Source of the DNA: Chloranthus sessilifolius
Taxonomy: Eukaryota > Streptophyta > Magnoliopsida > Chloranthales > Chloranthaceae
Length of the DNA stretch: 64,000 nt
Assembly: GCA_021018995.1 (NCBI GenBank)
Contig: CM037585.1
Coordinates: 71,426,646 to 71,490,645 of the forward strand
Direction: 5' to 3'
Position numbers and translations under genes: made by a program. Shown one piece after another: positions 9,816-22,075 of the stretch (its first letter is position 1; the number at the start of each line of letters is the position of its first letter). The notes below the pieces were generated by a model that saw only the letters and a program-made list of their open reading frames with translations, was not told the origin of the DNA and did no database searches.

Positions 9816-12329
9816 TGTTGGCGATTTCTCAGTTGTTGCGCTTGGTTTATTGGTTGGTGGTAAAAGTCATTTAAAAATCAAAGAAAGAGTAAAATAGGGG
9901 ATGGAATCAGCACAACTAAGAAATCTTAGACCTGCAAGATACAGGGTCCATTGTAGCAAGTTTTGATAAGTAAGAGTTTGTCCCACAGGGAAAGGTGATC
10001 TACAGCTCCAAAGGAGCCATCTCTAGTAGTCCCTCTAAATCTGACTACAGATCTGGCAGTCCTAAAAGGAGGGGAGTTTAAAGTCACTTATTCTAAGTAT
10101 TCTAAGGTACTCTAATGTCTAAACTACAGAAAGGGTTGAGAGGATGGATGGAGTGTGGAAAATAAATATAAAAGGGTGAGAAGTATGTTATTGAGCCCAG
10201 ATCAGAGGAGTTTTGTAACTCAAATTCAGATATGATGTTATAGAAATCCTGTCCAATGGCTACATTATCACCACTGAGGAGAAAGGATTCAACCCATCAC
10301 TTCTGCCATAATTCAATCCCTTAAGGTTATAACCTGTCCACTCAAATGGTCACAGACTATCCCATAGGGGAACCACAATCCAGGGATGGGTCAAAACATA
10401 ACAAGTTAATCATTGCAGGCACTATTTCATCCAGGCTACCGGCTCAAGAATCCATAGGGAACCTCAACCTCTAAAGCTCTATGTGTGGGGCTAAGGCTGT
10501 ATAGGACCATGATAACCCAGACACATAGAGCTAGCAAGCGATTGAGTACAACCTTCGATCTAACTGTCCATTGCTTGAGTGAGGCTACAATGGTCCAGTC
10601 ACAAGCCTACAATCTCTATAACCAGATCAGATCTAACATCTGATGGTGGATCCATACAAATATAGGGGAGTCTGCCTCTGTACAATCCCCCACCAGGCTT
10701 CTACATGCTCACGTGTAAAGAAGAAGGATCCATCTTGGATTGGTGAATTAGAATCACCCTAAGGCTATAACCTGTCCACTTGAATGGTCACAGACTATCC
10801 CAGAGGCTATCCTCCTCACGGAGCCCAAGACAAAACAAGAATATCACTGCCACCACCATGGTCACAAGGCTACTAGCTCAAGCTCCCATGGGGATTTCAG
10901 ATCTAGTGGGTCCTGTGGTGGGGCTAAGGCTGTATAGGACCATGATAGCGTAGACACACAACTCACTTGGATCTGAATGGCCCTTAGAATCAGTCCTCCA
11001 TTACTTTTAATCACAGCCAAAGCAATGGCGGATCACAAGACAACAGCCTTGCACAGAGCATCTCACATTCAAACACAAATCCCACAAAGTACAGATCCTA
11101 TTACAGAACTTCCATTAATCTAGTTCAAAATGCATACAAAGACATAGCCAGTAAGTGCTGGACTATGGAGAGAAGAAAAAAGAAAAAGAAAACTACTTAC
11201 AACTATAAAAACAAAAACAAAATGATCTCAGATCAAGTCTCCAAGAAATGAGATGTGTTCCCAGCTATTCCAGGATGTAGAAAAGAAAAGATGGTCTAAG
11301 CTTTCTCCTCCCTCTATACCTAAGCTAAGTATGGGTATTTATAGCAGTGGTGTGGCAGCGCATTAGGGTTAGGAAACCCTAATTTAATGATGCCACGTGG
11401 CTGAATAGTGATCCTTTGATGCCTAGGGGCGTGTGCACAGAGATTTGAGCATGGGAGTGCATGCCCTAATCGCTGGAAATTCCCAGAAAGTCCTCTATCG
11501 AAGAGATGGAAGTTTGAGGTTCAGAGCTTCGCTAGGTAGCCATTGTTTCCCGGACTTGTCGCATGGTAGCTTTTACTCTTCGCTAGGATGATTTGAAATT
11601 GAAACTTCAGCCATCGCGAGGTTGGCTTGGTTTTCTCTTCAGGCAGTCGCGAGGTTGGAGTTCAAGCAGTCGCGAGGTTGGAGTTCAAGCAGTCCCTGGG
11701 TTGATCTTTGCGAGGATAGATTTGAATAGCGCGAGCACTTCTCTTCACTGGACTTCGCGAGTTACCTCGCGAGGCTTTTGAACTTCGCGAGGTTCCATGT
11801 CTTAACTAATCTTAGCGAGGGTGGCTTTGCCTTTGCAAGGATGCTCTCTTCTTGAATGGCGCGAGAACTGTGCGAGGAGTTCTCTTCTGATAATTGTATC
11901 CCGCGGTGTCACTGCGGTATGCGGCGATCTTCTGGCTCTCTCTTCTGGCCGTTACGAGCAAGCTACAGGTTGAGAGAGAGGTTTGCTTTGAATTGTGCAA
12001 ACTGCACGATGTGTTCTACTCTTGAGCTTTGCGAGAGATGTGCGAGTTTATGCTTCTGAAGCTCTTCAGTCAATCATCTGGGCGAGAAGTTGTTGTAGAG
12101 TCTTGGGAAGCTCAGCTGGACTGCGCGAGACTATTTCAGGTCTGAATTCAGAGTCCATCCTTCTGAGGGACTTCTGGTGCCAAAATAGGCTCCTTAGCAG
12201 GATTCCTGGCCTTATTTCACTGCTGGTTATTACCTACATAAAACACTTTACAAGGACTTATTAGGTGGCTATGGGTCTAATCAAAGGTTAAGTTAAGGGG
12301 TGAAAAGTGGTACTTTTCAGGTCTTAACA
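9816..12329 (-). mobile_element. Solo LTR, family B-related, TSD CTCAC
   Basis: Starts TGTTGGCGATT and ends GGTCTTAACA, with a perfect 5-bp target duplication CTCAC at 9811-9815 and 12330-12334. The uninterrupted target is visible near 22430 in copy 2. No internal sequence remains, so it is a solo LTR formed by recombination between two LTRs. It carries the shared backbone and a CGCGA array at 11525-12130, but its sequence is distinct enough from copies 1 and 2 to be a separate subfamily. Confidence 0.9.
11525..12130. repeat. CGCGA motif array in solo LTR 9816-12329
   Basis: More than a dozen TCGCGAGG-like cores. At about 11640-11690 a 23-24 base unit, GCAGTCGCGAGGTTGGAGTT plus a few bases, is repeated directly, which shows local unit duplication. 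Confidence 0.8.
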
Positions 12330-13772
12330 CTCACAGCACGGGAAAACATCACATGTAGGTCAGTACTGAGCTCTCAAGCTCAAGAGCTATTACAGGCCCT
12401 AAATGGGTCTGTAAGCATGAGCATAGGCATAGCATCTAAGTTCTGGCATCATTGGCTAATCCTTACCATAGATTAGACAACTCTTTATCTCTGCATGACA
12501 GCAGATTCAACTTTGGATCACAGGGTCTTTTGACTGGGTTGAATTTGGCTTATGAGATAGGTTATAAAGAATGGAAGGTTGAGAAGGGATTCAAAATTGA
12601 GAAATTAGTAGGAGAAAGAGGTGATTCATGACTTCACCTTTTGTAATTCAGCACCTTTCATTTTCTTTAAAATTCTTCAGACTTGAAGTGGCCAACTTCT
12701 CTTATTTTTTATTTTTCAATGAACTTTTCCTCTTGGCTCCTCTCTTATTCCTCTTCATTATTGTTTTTCTTTCTTTTGGATGTATTTTTCTTTTTCTATT
12801 TGTTTATCTGACTTGCCACCTCTCTCCTCAGTTGCTACACTGCTAAGCTTTAAGTATCTCTTCTCCATTCACCCAATGTTGACCTTATCTTGTCCATCTT
12901 CAGCTCCTTCTCCTTTACCTTCTGATTTCTCAGAGTGAGGGTAGGTTTGAATTAGGTCCATAGGTTCAAGTACAAGTACTCAGGTGTATTTTGAAGAACA
13001 TTAGAAATCAAGGCTTAAAGGGTGTGTGCACAAGGGCGTTGATTAGGGTTTGTCTGTTTGAGCTCAAACTGTCCAAGAGAAGGCCTTGATCCTTTCTTAG
13101 GTATCATGAGTGTTGTCAGTTGCTTCAACTTGGAGGTGCCTAACTTCTAGTGAGGGTATTGACTCATCCAGTCCTTAGATCTAGAAAAATTGCCTCAGTC
13201 ACTCCTCAAAGAAAGGGAAAAAAATTTTGTAGGCCCAAATCTCATTAGTTATGGTCTTCCATTGAACTGTTGTGTATGTCCTTACCTTTTTCTTTCTTTA
13301 ATGATTTACTACGTACTGATACAAGTGAGTTTTCTTGGTGTTCACATCATGAAAATGCTAAAATTTAAAAACTTGTAATGCATAAAGTTCTACAAAATTT
13401 TTAAATTTCTCAATTTTCTATGATTCTTAAGTGAGCATGGCTCCATTTCTATCTTACTCACTTGATTCTGCTGCACTTAGTTTAGCTGCTTCAATGGCAG
13501 ATCTTGCCACACCCCCAAACCTATGAGGAGCAGTGTCCTCACTGATTCAAAGTTAGATGTGGATGGGCAGCGGGTTTCAAACAGAGGTATTAAAAAGAAA
13601 ATGACACGGCAGAAAAAGAAAACACACAACACAAAATAAACAAACTGAAACAAACACAGTGAACAAAACAAAACAAAGAGCAATTTCATTATAACATCTA
13701 AAGTATGTACAAAGTAAGGAAAAGAACTACAAAATTCACACACTACTAACGAACTAAATACATATGCACAAT
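12330..13772 (-). other. 3' noncoding region of family B copy 1 (part 2)
   Basis: Continues from 9815. It aligns by eye with 22438-24012 of copy 2 and more weakly with 34726-36407 of family A. No conserved reading frame. It contains T-rich tracts (12690-12830) and a block near 13060-13130 (CAAACTGTCCAAGAGAAGGC) that is also in copy 2 near 23280. Confidence 0.7.
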
Positions 13773-14020
13773 TTAATCATCAGAGTCCTTGGCCTTAGTA
13801 GGTGCTTCCTGGATTCCTTTACCCTTTGCTTGCTTCAAAGTGGCAGCCTTAGACAGTGGTCTTTTTGAAGTAGATTTCCTAGGCTTGGCTGTGCTTTTTC
13901 TTATTGGAGTGGGGGAAGGTTTTATGGTAGGTTCCTTGATTTTGAGTTCAGGTTTGACTGGGCTAGGATCCTTTGCATTAGGAGCTATTTGTTGGAGAGG
14001 TACATCTAGGGTGGGGTTTC
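13773..14020 (-). pseudogene. ORF2 C-terminal fragment, family B copy 1
   Basis: About 80 codons of the C terminus of the family B second ORF, ending at a TAA at 13773-13775 with residues KAKDSDD. It is open in one frame and matches 26570-26800 of copy 2: VPLQQ, then DPS.VKP, IKEPT.KPSPTP, a Lys/Arg/Ser-rich basic stretch, and KQAKGKGIQE. The basic stretch suggests nucleic acid binding or nuclear entry (inference). Similarity stops near 14020, where copy 1 is broken off; everything upstream (rest of ORF2, gag, 5' LTR) is missing. Confidence 0.75.
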
Positions 14021-14286
14021 AAAGGTATGTTCTTTGCTCATGTGCATGCATAAAGGGTTCATTTCTCTTATTTTTGCAAGCTTAAAACTGTATTATGGTT
14101 TCCCCTAGATAGGCGTCATATCTGGATATCAAGTAGGATGGTCATTGTTCTCGTAAATAGTACCCAGACGATTTGGGTCGAGATTTCCGCCTTTGTTGAA
14201 CTACATCGCCCTAATGGGTGCATGTTTATGCATAGTTAAATGATTTATAAGATCATTATTCATGGAGACTGGAATGGATATATGGG
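14021..14286. other. Junction segment of unclear origin
   Basis: No gene. About 14214-14285 (GGGTGCATGTTTATGCATAG onward) is a diverged direct repeat of 15171-15235, which lies inside the neighbouring inverted LTR. I could not assign the remainder. Confidence 0.4.
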
Positions 14287-16806
14287 TAGATCAACAATGG
14301 AAAGTACCACTTTTCACCTCTTAATGGAAGCCTGGATGGACCTTAGAAGCTAATAATAATTTGTTAAGTGGGAAGTTTTGTAGTAGGCAATCATATAGGT
14401 AGTTGAATACAAAATTTGGGTTATTGATCTCAAAGGTGAGAAAACATGGGAGAGGTATAATAATGGGTATAGCCTATTAATGGATTGATGTATGAAAGAG
14501 GTGACTCATTTCTTGGGTTGACCAAGTGATTAAAGTTGCGATGGATGGAAGTTGTAAAATTGAGGAAGTTGCAATAGCAAGTGCAATGCATCGGAGGATC
14601 AAAGACTCAGAGTTGAGGAGCTCTCGTGGAGCTAAGGATGCGATGGAAGCTGCCCTCATTGGGAATGGGAGAGAGTAGGTGCGAAGATCTTGCATCTTAA
14701 AACCCTCGGGATCTATGTGTGAAGCTCTCAAGGAGATGGATTGGTTGAAAGGAAGTGGGTCCATATGCATGAAGGTAATTTGTCAGCGGAGTGTGAAGCC
14801 TTGGAAGAGGTGAAGTGTGAAATAGAGCTCTCATGCACTTGAAGCCTAGGATAATGGACATCATGAGTGGAAAATGAGTATTTAGCGAGAATGGCTCACG
14901 GTCATGGGATAAGAATGGATGTTCAAATCACCTCACGATAGCAGGTATAAAAGGTGAAAGTGGGTTTCGATCAACTAAGATTCTACTGATGAACAATCCT
15001 CTAAGCCAAATGCTCCTTGAAGGGTTCAGCTTTGCAGAGTGAATTAATGCGATAGCCTGCCTAGATAGGGCTCTCCACTTCTGGTTTTAACTCAAGGGCC
15101 ATTTGGGAATTTCCCAGGTTAGTACCAGGCCTGATTTGGGCACACATCTCAAGGCATTTGTTGCTTAGTAATGGGTGCCATGTTTATGCATAGTTAAACT
15201 CTTTATAAGAAGGCCTTATAGACTAGAATGGATATAAGTTGTACTCATAGTACCATTTTCATCTTTCCTTCATCCTCTGGACCTTAAAGCTCACTGAGAG
15301 CTCTTGTTAAGTGTGTTTTTAGTTTGATCATCTCTTTTCTTAATACAAAATTCTCTCTTATTGATCCAAAGAAGAAAAGAACATGCAAAGATGACTAGTT
15401 TTAGTTTTATTTTAGTTTTGATCACCATGAGGCTCATTTGTAATACATTGGGATCTGGATGAGAAATTGTGTAAGTGCAACCTTGAGGAAGTTCATTATA
15501 AGTTTTGCTTTTATGCAATGGATTTTTAGGATCATAATTAAATCTCGCGAGATCTTATGGTTTTCTTAGATGTTTATAGGATCCATGCGGGACTAGCCCA
15601 TTCGTCTCTAGTAGATCTATTGTGACCATATGATTTCCCTTGGTTTAAGAATGGAAGGATAAAGCGAATCTCTATATCTCGGAAGCCCATAACCATGGGA
15701 CTCCATGTGGTGACAGCATTTACATGTTCTTTCTGAGTCTCTATGGTATGAATAATTTGTCCTATCGGGAGTACTCCTTTCATTTGAGTGAAGAGTATAA
15801 CCCTAAGGTGGTGTCTCACACATGCGAAGATTCTTCTACATGAGCTTCTAGAGCCTTGTGAGGAGGTTTGTAGAGAGAACGGCTCTCTGTTAACTTGCGA
15901 TATTAGATCTAATTTCTCATTAGTAATTACAGCTTGAGGCTGAGTCATTGTAGGCTTTTGTAGCAATGACCAACTGAATCTAAATCTTTATTCAACCTAT
16001 TGCTGGTCCTTTGTGTGGGCACATTGAGTTGTTAGCCTTGGCAAAGCACTTAGGACTTTATGGGTTGGAATACCTATGGATGTGGGAATTTGTGCACGGA
16101 CAGGAGCTGATCTGATTACACACATCTCAAGGCATATTCAAGGATTGTGATCCATTGGTTTGCTACAAAATAGGGTTAAACTCCTTTGGATTAGGTTAGC
16201 ATTTTTGGTTTAATCAATGGGATTTGATAGACTCTATTGGATACTCTGTGACCATTTGAGTGGATAGAGTATAGCCCTAAGAGCACCCCAAATGGCATGG
16301 GTTAAATTTGATTCTTCTACCTTGTTGAGGTTATTAATGGCATTGGCTAAGGGACCTCAGAGATAGTTTTAGTTTTATTTTAGTTTTGTAATAGGCTTTG
16401 TTATCTATGAGAAATTGCTTACTACCTTGATCATTTTTATATTTTATTTTAGCACACACCATCATCATCTTCTTCTTAACCCTTTCTTTAGGATAGGGCT
16501 GCACTTCTCTTTTGTTAGGGTTCATTTAGTGTAGTCGTGATACCCAACTCCCTTTCTTTAGGATTGTCAGATCTGGAGGCCTACTATTATAGCCCATTTT
16601 GGGTTCTAGATCAATTTCTTTATGGGATAAACTCTTACTTATCAAAAATTGCTACAATAGCCATGGATCTTGTAGGCTTAGGATGTTTTAGGATTGATGT
16701 TTGCACCATATCACTTTTATCCTCTGTTTTACTTTGATTTTAATTTTCTTCCAACACCACATAATAAATCAGCACATCCTCTGATAGACCGAATAGACAA
16801 ACAACA
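14287..16806 (+). mobile_element. Family B LTR in opposite orientation, heavily indel-damaged
   Basis: Read on the minus strand this is a family B LTR; its two ends (GTACCACTTTTCACCTC near 14291 and ACAAACAACA at 16806) are in reverse order relative to 16837-22062. The outer 250 bases (16540-16806) are very similar to 16837-17110. Further in it is patchy: many small deletions, lost CGCGA motifs (few intact, for example near 15545) and pieces that look displaced, such as the TCTTTGGATCAATAAG block close to AAAAGAGATGATCAAAC. It may be a real degenerate solo LTR or a rearranged or assembly-affected copy. No PPT, PBS or TSD was found. Confidence 0.7.
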
Positions 16807-16911
16807 AGCCTGCAATCCTAAAACATCTATTTTACTTGTTGTTTGTCTATTCGGCCTGTCAGAGGATGTGCTGATTTATTATGTGGTGTTGGAAGAAAAT
16901 TAAAATCAAAG
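16736..16911. repeat. Near-perfect inverted repeat at head-to-head LTR ends
   Basis: Left arm 16736-16807 and right arm 16835-16911 are reverse complements with very few mismatches, separated by a 27-base spacer. Each arm is the terminal sequence of a family B LTR (GTTTGTCTATTCGGCCTGTC on the right). The similarity continues outward at lower identity for the length of the LTRs. Confidence 0.9.
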
Positions 16912-18289
16912 TAAAAGAGAGGATAAAAGTGATATGGTGAAAATAGCAATCCTAAAATATCCTAAGCCTACAAGATCCAGGGCTATTGTAGCATGTTTTG
17001 ATAAGTAAGAGTTTGTCCCACAGAGAAATTGATCTAGAACCCAAAATGGGCTATAATAGTAGGCCTCCAGATCTGGCTACAGATATGACAATCCTAAAGA
17101 AAGGAAGTTGGGTGTCACGACTACACTAAATTAACCCTAACAAAAGAGAAATAAAGTGCAGTCCTATCCTAAAGAAAGGGTTAAGAAGAAGATTGTGATG
17201 GTGTGTGCCAAAATAAAATATAAAAATGATGGAAAGTTAGCAAGTTAAGCTAGAGTTAATGCAGTAATGTAACTCAGATTAAGACTGTCTCTGCATTGGT
17301 CCTTGCTGAGATGTTATTAATAACCTCAACAAGGTAGAAGAATCCAATTTAACCCATGCAATTTGGGGTGCTCTTAGGGCTATACACTGTCCACTCAAAT
17401 TGTCACAGAATATTTGATAGAGTCTATCAAATCCCATTGACTCAACCAGAAATGCTAACCTAATCCAAAGGAGTAGACTGATCATTTCCCCAACCAATGG
17501 ACCAGATCAGGCCATCAATATTATTGCAGACACTATGTAATGTCAGTGCTATAAGCTCCCAAGATCTGCACACAAATCTAGTTGACATCCATAGATATTC
17601 CAACCCATAAAGTCCTAAGTGCTTTACCAAGGACAACGGCTCAATGTGCCCACACAAAGGACCAGCAACTGGTTGAATAAGGATTTAGATTCAGCTAGTC
17701 ATTGCTATGAAAGTCCTGTAATGACTCAGCCTCAAGTTGTAATTACTACAGAGAAATCAGATCTAACATCTGGTATCGATTAAGTAAAACAAAGGGGAGC
17801 CAGTTCCTGCACAAACCTCCTCACAAGGCTCTAGAAGTTCATGTGTAGAGGGGAAGAATCCTTCTCAGACATGTGGCTGGACACCACCATAGGGTTATAC
17901 TCTGTCCACTCAAATGGTCACAGGGTATCTGATAGGTCTATCCATACCACAGATATCTGAGAAAGAACATGTAAACTACTACTGCCACCATGGAGTCCCA
18001 AGGCTATGAGCTCTCTAGATGTAATATCCTGAAAATTATGCGTTAAACAGTGACCTCGGGATCTGTGCCCGACTGGTCATTGGTTTGATCATGTAAGAGT
18101 TCACAAGTTGACGTAGGATAAGATGAACGGATGAGATGTGAGAATTCAAGTGAATGTGTGGAATGTGACGAAATCTGGAGTCACATACACCTACTTCTGG
18201 TGTATGTGCTCAATACACAAGTTAGAAGGGAGATAAAAGGGTTTAATAACCCTAAAATCAATTGTTTTGGTTGTTGAAGGAGAGTAAAG

Positions 18290-18314
18290 AAGAGAGAGAG
18301 AGAGAGAGAGAGAG
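18290..18314. repeat. (GA)n microsatellite
   Basis: Uninterrupted AG dinucleotide run inside the Tekay-like LTR. Confidence 0.9.
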
Positions 18315-18612
18315 GAGTAAAGAGAGGAGTTATTGCAGCTAATTGGAAGGAGGGATTTCGAGCAATTAAGGCCGGATTCGAAGCGAGGGATTCCGTTAGA
18401 GCCAAAAGGTGGAACCCTAGCCTTTCCAACCATTAGATCTAATCAATTTGAAATTGATTGAAGGTAAAATCCTTGTAAATTCAATGCAAAGTTATGTGAG
18501 TTCATTGTAGATAAGAATGGTTTAAATTATAGGATAAAGGCTTAGAAAAATGAAGGAAAAAGAGTAGGAAAAGATTTGGAAGAACAGCCCAAAAGGGGGG
18601 CTGAATCTGGCC

Positions 18613-19041
18613 AAATCGATTAATCAAAATTAGCTTTCGATTAATCGATTTTCGCCAAGAAGTTGAAAAGTCAAAGAACTCGAATTCGATTAATCGAACT
18701 GAGTTTCGATTAATCGACTTTGGATTTCGATTAATAGATTTTGGTGTCGATTAATCGACTAGGAACCTCCAATGGATGGAAGAAAGTGGTTTGGGGAAAT
18801 CGACTAATTGAATTGAGAATTCGATTAATCGATTTTGGGAATTCGATTACTCGAATTGAGAATTGAATTGAAAGAGTTGAGAATTTCGATTAATCGATTT
18901 GGAATCGATTAATCGATTGGGAATCTCGATTAATCGATTTTGAGAATCGATTAATCGATTTGGAATCTCGATTAATCGATTTTGGGAATCGATTAATCAA
19001 ATTGGATTCGATTAATCGACTTTGGAGTTCGATTAATCGAC
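18613..19041. repeat. TCGATTAATCGA palindrome array
   Basis: Roughly 17-20 intact or near-intact copies of the 12-bp perfect palindrome TCGATTAATCGA (often within AATCGATTAATCGATT), at irregular spacing of about 15-45 bases. Spacers are short purine-rich words such as TTTGGAA or TTGGGAA. Confidence 0.95.
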
Positions 19042-21194
19042 TGACTTAAATTTTGTTGACTTTTTAGTTTGACTTCAAGATTCTCAGAGGGCCTTGGACC
19101 TTCCTTGTTACATCTTTAATGATGTGTTGCATGTGTTATGTTGTACCATAGGTGGTACGAATGATCATGGGCACAAGGAGCCACGTGGGACCTTGATGCG
19201 TGTTTTATCAGAGAATTGAGGTAGGGAACACCTTGAACATGTACTTTAATTTGCAAGAGCATGTATGTAGTGATATAGAATCAAATTGAAAACTATTTTA
19301 TTGCTTAAAGTTTTGTAAAAAGTGTGTGTGAGTGACATCAAATAGAGTATCTAATAATGAGCCATCCCCAGGGGATGAGGAAGTGAAGTAATAAGAGCAT
19401 CAGGTGTGATGCAAGTGAATAGATACATCCTAGGGATGTATCTAAGATTGAATAATGTCTGATAGGGCCTAACTGATATAAGATACCACACTTACATGGT
19501 GAATAACTATATGTAAAGCACCTGATATTTTTGTTATTTGAGGTTTGATAGGATACCCCACCGACGTGGCGGGACACCCACCACTGACGCGGCAGGATAT
19601 CCGTGACCGGTATGGCGGCGAAATCGTAAGCCAGTGCGGAGGTATATCCGTACATAGTAAGCACACCCTAGGGGTGTTGAATTGAGAAAAGTTGAAACCC
19701 CTCCACCGATCCCCAGGGGAAAGGGGCTTGGGTACTATTTGTGTTCCCAGGGAATACGTTTAAAACTATCTATATAGATGACGATGAAGGGTATCTCATC
19801 GGAGCTCGATGCTATATTGCTCGGGGATTACTTAAGTTGAAAGGTTAAGTTTTGATTTAGGCCTAGTCAGTATCATTCATGAGTAATTAAAAGTTATGTG
19901 TAAACTATCAGTAAAATGTGATTCCTTTTCAACTGTTTTCTCAGTAACTGCATAGTCACATCATGTATAAGCATATCATGGAATATATGTGAGGTTTTAA
20001 TCTATATGTTCACTGTGTTTTGTTCCCTATTGAGCTAGGATGTAGCTCACCCCATTAGACTATACGTCACAGGTCCACTATTAGCAGCTGCTGAGGCTTC
20101 AGGGGACGTTGACCCTGGTGAGTCGGACCTTGCGCCTGGTGACGAGTTGGAGCCACCTCCTGAGGACTTCTTCTAGAGGACTCCGTTGTGCATCTTTGAG
20201 AGTTTTTGTGAGCTTATTTGGTACGGCTTGGTATGTCAAGCCTTGTTTTTGTTAAACAATGTGATTAAAATATGGGATTATTCTTTTGGGAGGAACCATC
20301 TGTGATGATCGACAATCATCGATGGTTCGGATCGGTTCTCCATTCATGCAGGGGCATGAAGGTAGAACCGTCTTTTGATCAGTATTTAGAGAGTAAATTA
20401 TTTTTGCAATCATTGTTATCATTTTCAGTCCAGTTATATTGCTTGATATACCAGTGTTTCGTGCTTAGCCAAGGGGCATGGTCAAGATGATCACGCTGAT
20501 GGCATAGGTTTCAGGGTGCCGAAATCTGGGCTATCACACCAGATTTGGCTACAGATCCGACTGGCTATCCATGGGTCTATTAAACCAAGGGAAATCAGAT
20601 GATAAATAATAGATCTATTAGAAACTAAATGGGCTAGTCCTAAAGCATGGATCCTATAGACATCTAAGGAAATCATAAGATCTATAGATTTAATTAGTCA
20701 TTAAAACAACAATCCATTAATAAAAGTAAAACTTACATTGAACTCTCTCAAGGCTGTAGCCTATACACAACTGCTCATCCAAAAGATCCCAATGTAACAA
20801 AGCCTATTATAAAACTAAAATAAAACTAAACTTAGCTACTTATAAAAGGATTAGCCAGCCAATGTTGGGCTAGGAGAGAAGAAAAATAAGAAAAAGAGAT
20901 GATCAAACCCTAACCCTAGCCTGCTGGAGCTCGCAACCGACAAAGGATGAAGGAAAGATGAAAATACTAAACTCTAAGTATAGGTTATATACTCTGTCCA
21001 TAAGGCCTTGGCTCAAAAGAGATTAACCCTAATTTTTCCAGTCGACATGGCACTATTATAACCCTTGAATGCCTTAAGATGTGTGCCTCGAAATCTATGC
21101 CTTGGGAAGTGTGCCCTAACCTTGGGAAATTCCTAAAAGGTCCTTGAGTTAAAATTGAGAAGTGGAGAGCCCGAGCTTCATAGGGCTGTCATCT

Positions 21195-21730
21195 GTATTA
21201 ATTCACTGGCGCAGTGGCAGAGCCTTCGCAGAGGAACATTTAGCGTAGGAGGATTGTTCACTCGAGCGGTAGATTCTCAGTTGATCACGTAGCTGCTTTG
21301 CGCTGTAATGCTATCGTGGAGGTGATTTGGAACACCTGGATTTCTCGCACAGTAGAGCTTCAGAAGTTCTCTCTCGCTAAATACTCTCGCAGGTAGGCTC
21401 CTACACTCATGTAGAAACGTGTTAGGCTTCAAAGTGCACGAGAGCTATGCGAAAAAAATTCTGGGCGTCTCTCTCTTCCAAGGCTTCACGAGAACTCCGC
21501 GAGGTGACAAATTATTCTTTATGCATATGGACTCGCTATGTTCTGCGCGCAGCTGCTTTAAGGCTTGATCTCCTTGAGAGCTTCACGAACATAGATCCTG
21601 AGGGTTTTAAGATGCGAGATCTTCGCAATTTCTTTACTGCTCTCCTCTTGACTGCGCATCCTATCTGCGCGAGGGCAGCTTCCACTACATCCTTAGCTCC
21701 ACGAGGGAGCTCCTCAACTCTGTGAGGTGA
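21195..21730. repeat. CGCGA motif array, copy 2 3' LTR
   Basis: Cores such as CTGCGCGAGGG, CTCCGCGAGG and CTATGCGA with CpG-decayed variants, in the same U3 position as in the other family B LTRs. Confidence 0.75.
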
Positions 21731-22062
21731 GTCTTTTGATCCTCTGATGCATTGCACTTGCTGCTATTGCAACTTCCTCAATTCTTAGCTAACTTCTTTC
21801 ATCTGCTAGACTTTTGGTCAATGATTACCAGCAAATGAGTCATCATGGTGATCATACCAGGGTGTTCCATTAGGCTTTGGCTTAGCTGTCATCTTTGCAT
21901 GTTTTCTTTCTCTTCTTTGGATCAATAAGCAAGGATTTTGTATTAAGTTGCACGATTTATTGCTAACTACAAAACACACTTAACAAATGATTATTGGTGA
22001 GCTTTAAGGTCTAGCAAAGGCTAGGTTAAGAGGTGAAAAGTGGTACTTTTCAATGAATAACA

Positions 22063-22075
22063 CACCCCCAAACCT
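22063..22075 (-). other. Polypurine tract, family B copy 2
   Basis: Minus strand reads GGTTTGGGGGTG immediately before the 3' LTR. Confidence 0.75.

Larger units (their letters stand above)
18020..20538 (+). mobile_element. Solo LTR of Tekay/Del-type chromovirus
   Basis: 2519 bases, starting TGTAATATCCTGAAAA and ending CTGGGCTATCACA, the TGTAATACCC...GGGTATCACA termini typical of Tekay/Del chromovirus LTRs. Flanked by CTAGA (18015-18019) and CCAGA (20539-20543), a 5-bp duplication with one mismatch; the undamaged target sequence is visible at about 44662. It contains a GA microsatellite (18290-18314), a palindrome array (18613-19041) and a GTAGCTCACCCC-like block near 20040 that is common in this LTR type. 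The LTR family is assigned from termini and layout only, since no coding region is present. Confidence 0.8.
16837..22062 (-). mobile_element. 3' LTR of family B copy 2 (split by Tekay-like solo LTR)
   Basis: Two parts, 16837-18019 and 20539-22062, together about 2.7 kb. It begins TGTTGTTTGTC and ends GAATAACA, followed by CACCCCCAAACC (complement of the PPT). It holds a CGCGA array (21195-21730), a telobox (20904-20921) and a TATATAACC-type element near 20985. Backbone identical in order to the 5' LTR. Confidence 0.9.

Noticed and set aside
18613..19041. CRISPR-like array of short repeats
   Set aside because: The repeat is a 12-bp palindrome with irregular short spacers inside a plant LTR; repeat length, spacer length and genome context do not fit CRISPR.
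21447..21757. Overlapping ORFs in the LTR motif arrays (also at 8924-9158, 48800-49060 and 11593-12264)
   Set aside because: They arise because CG-rich motif arrays lack stop codons; frames are not conserved between LTR copies.
14287..22062. Simple fold-back sequencing artefact
   Set aside because: The left arm lacks the Tekay-like solo LTR present in the right arm and is much more diverged, so a recent fold-back alone does not explain it; long reads are still needed.
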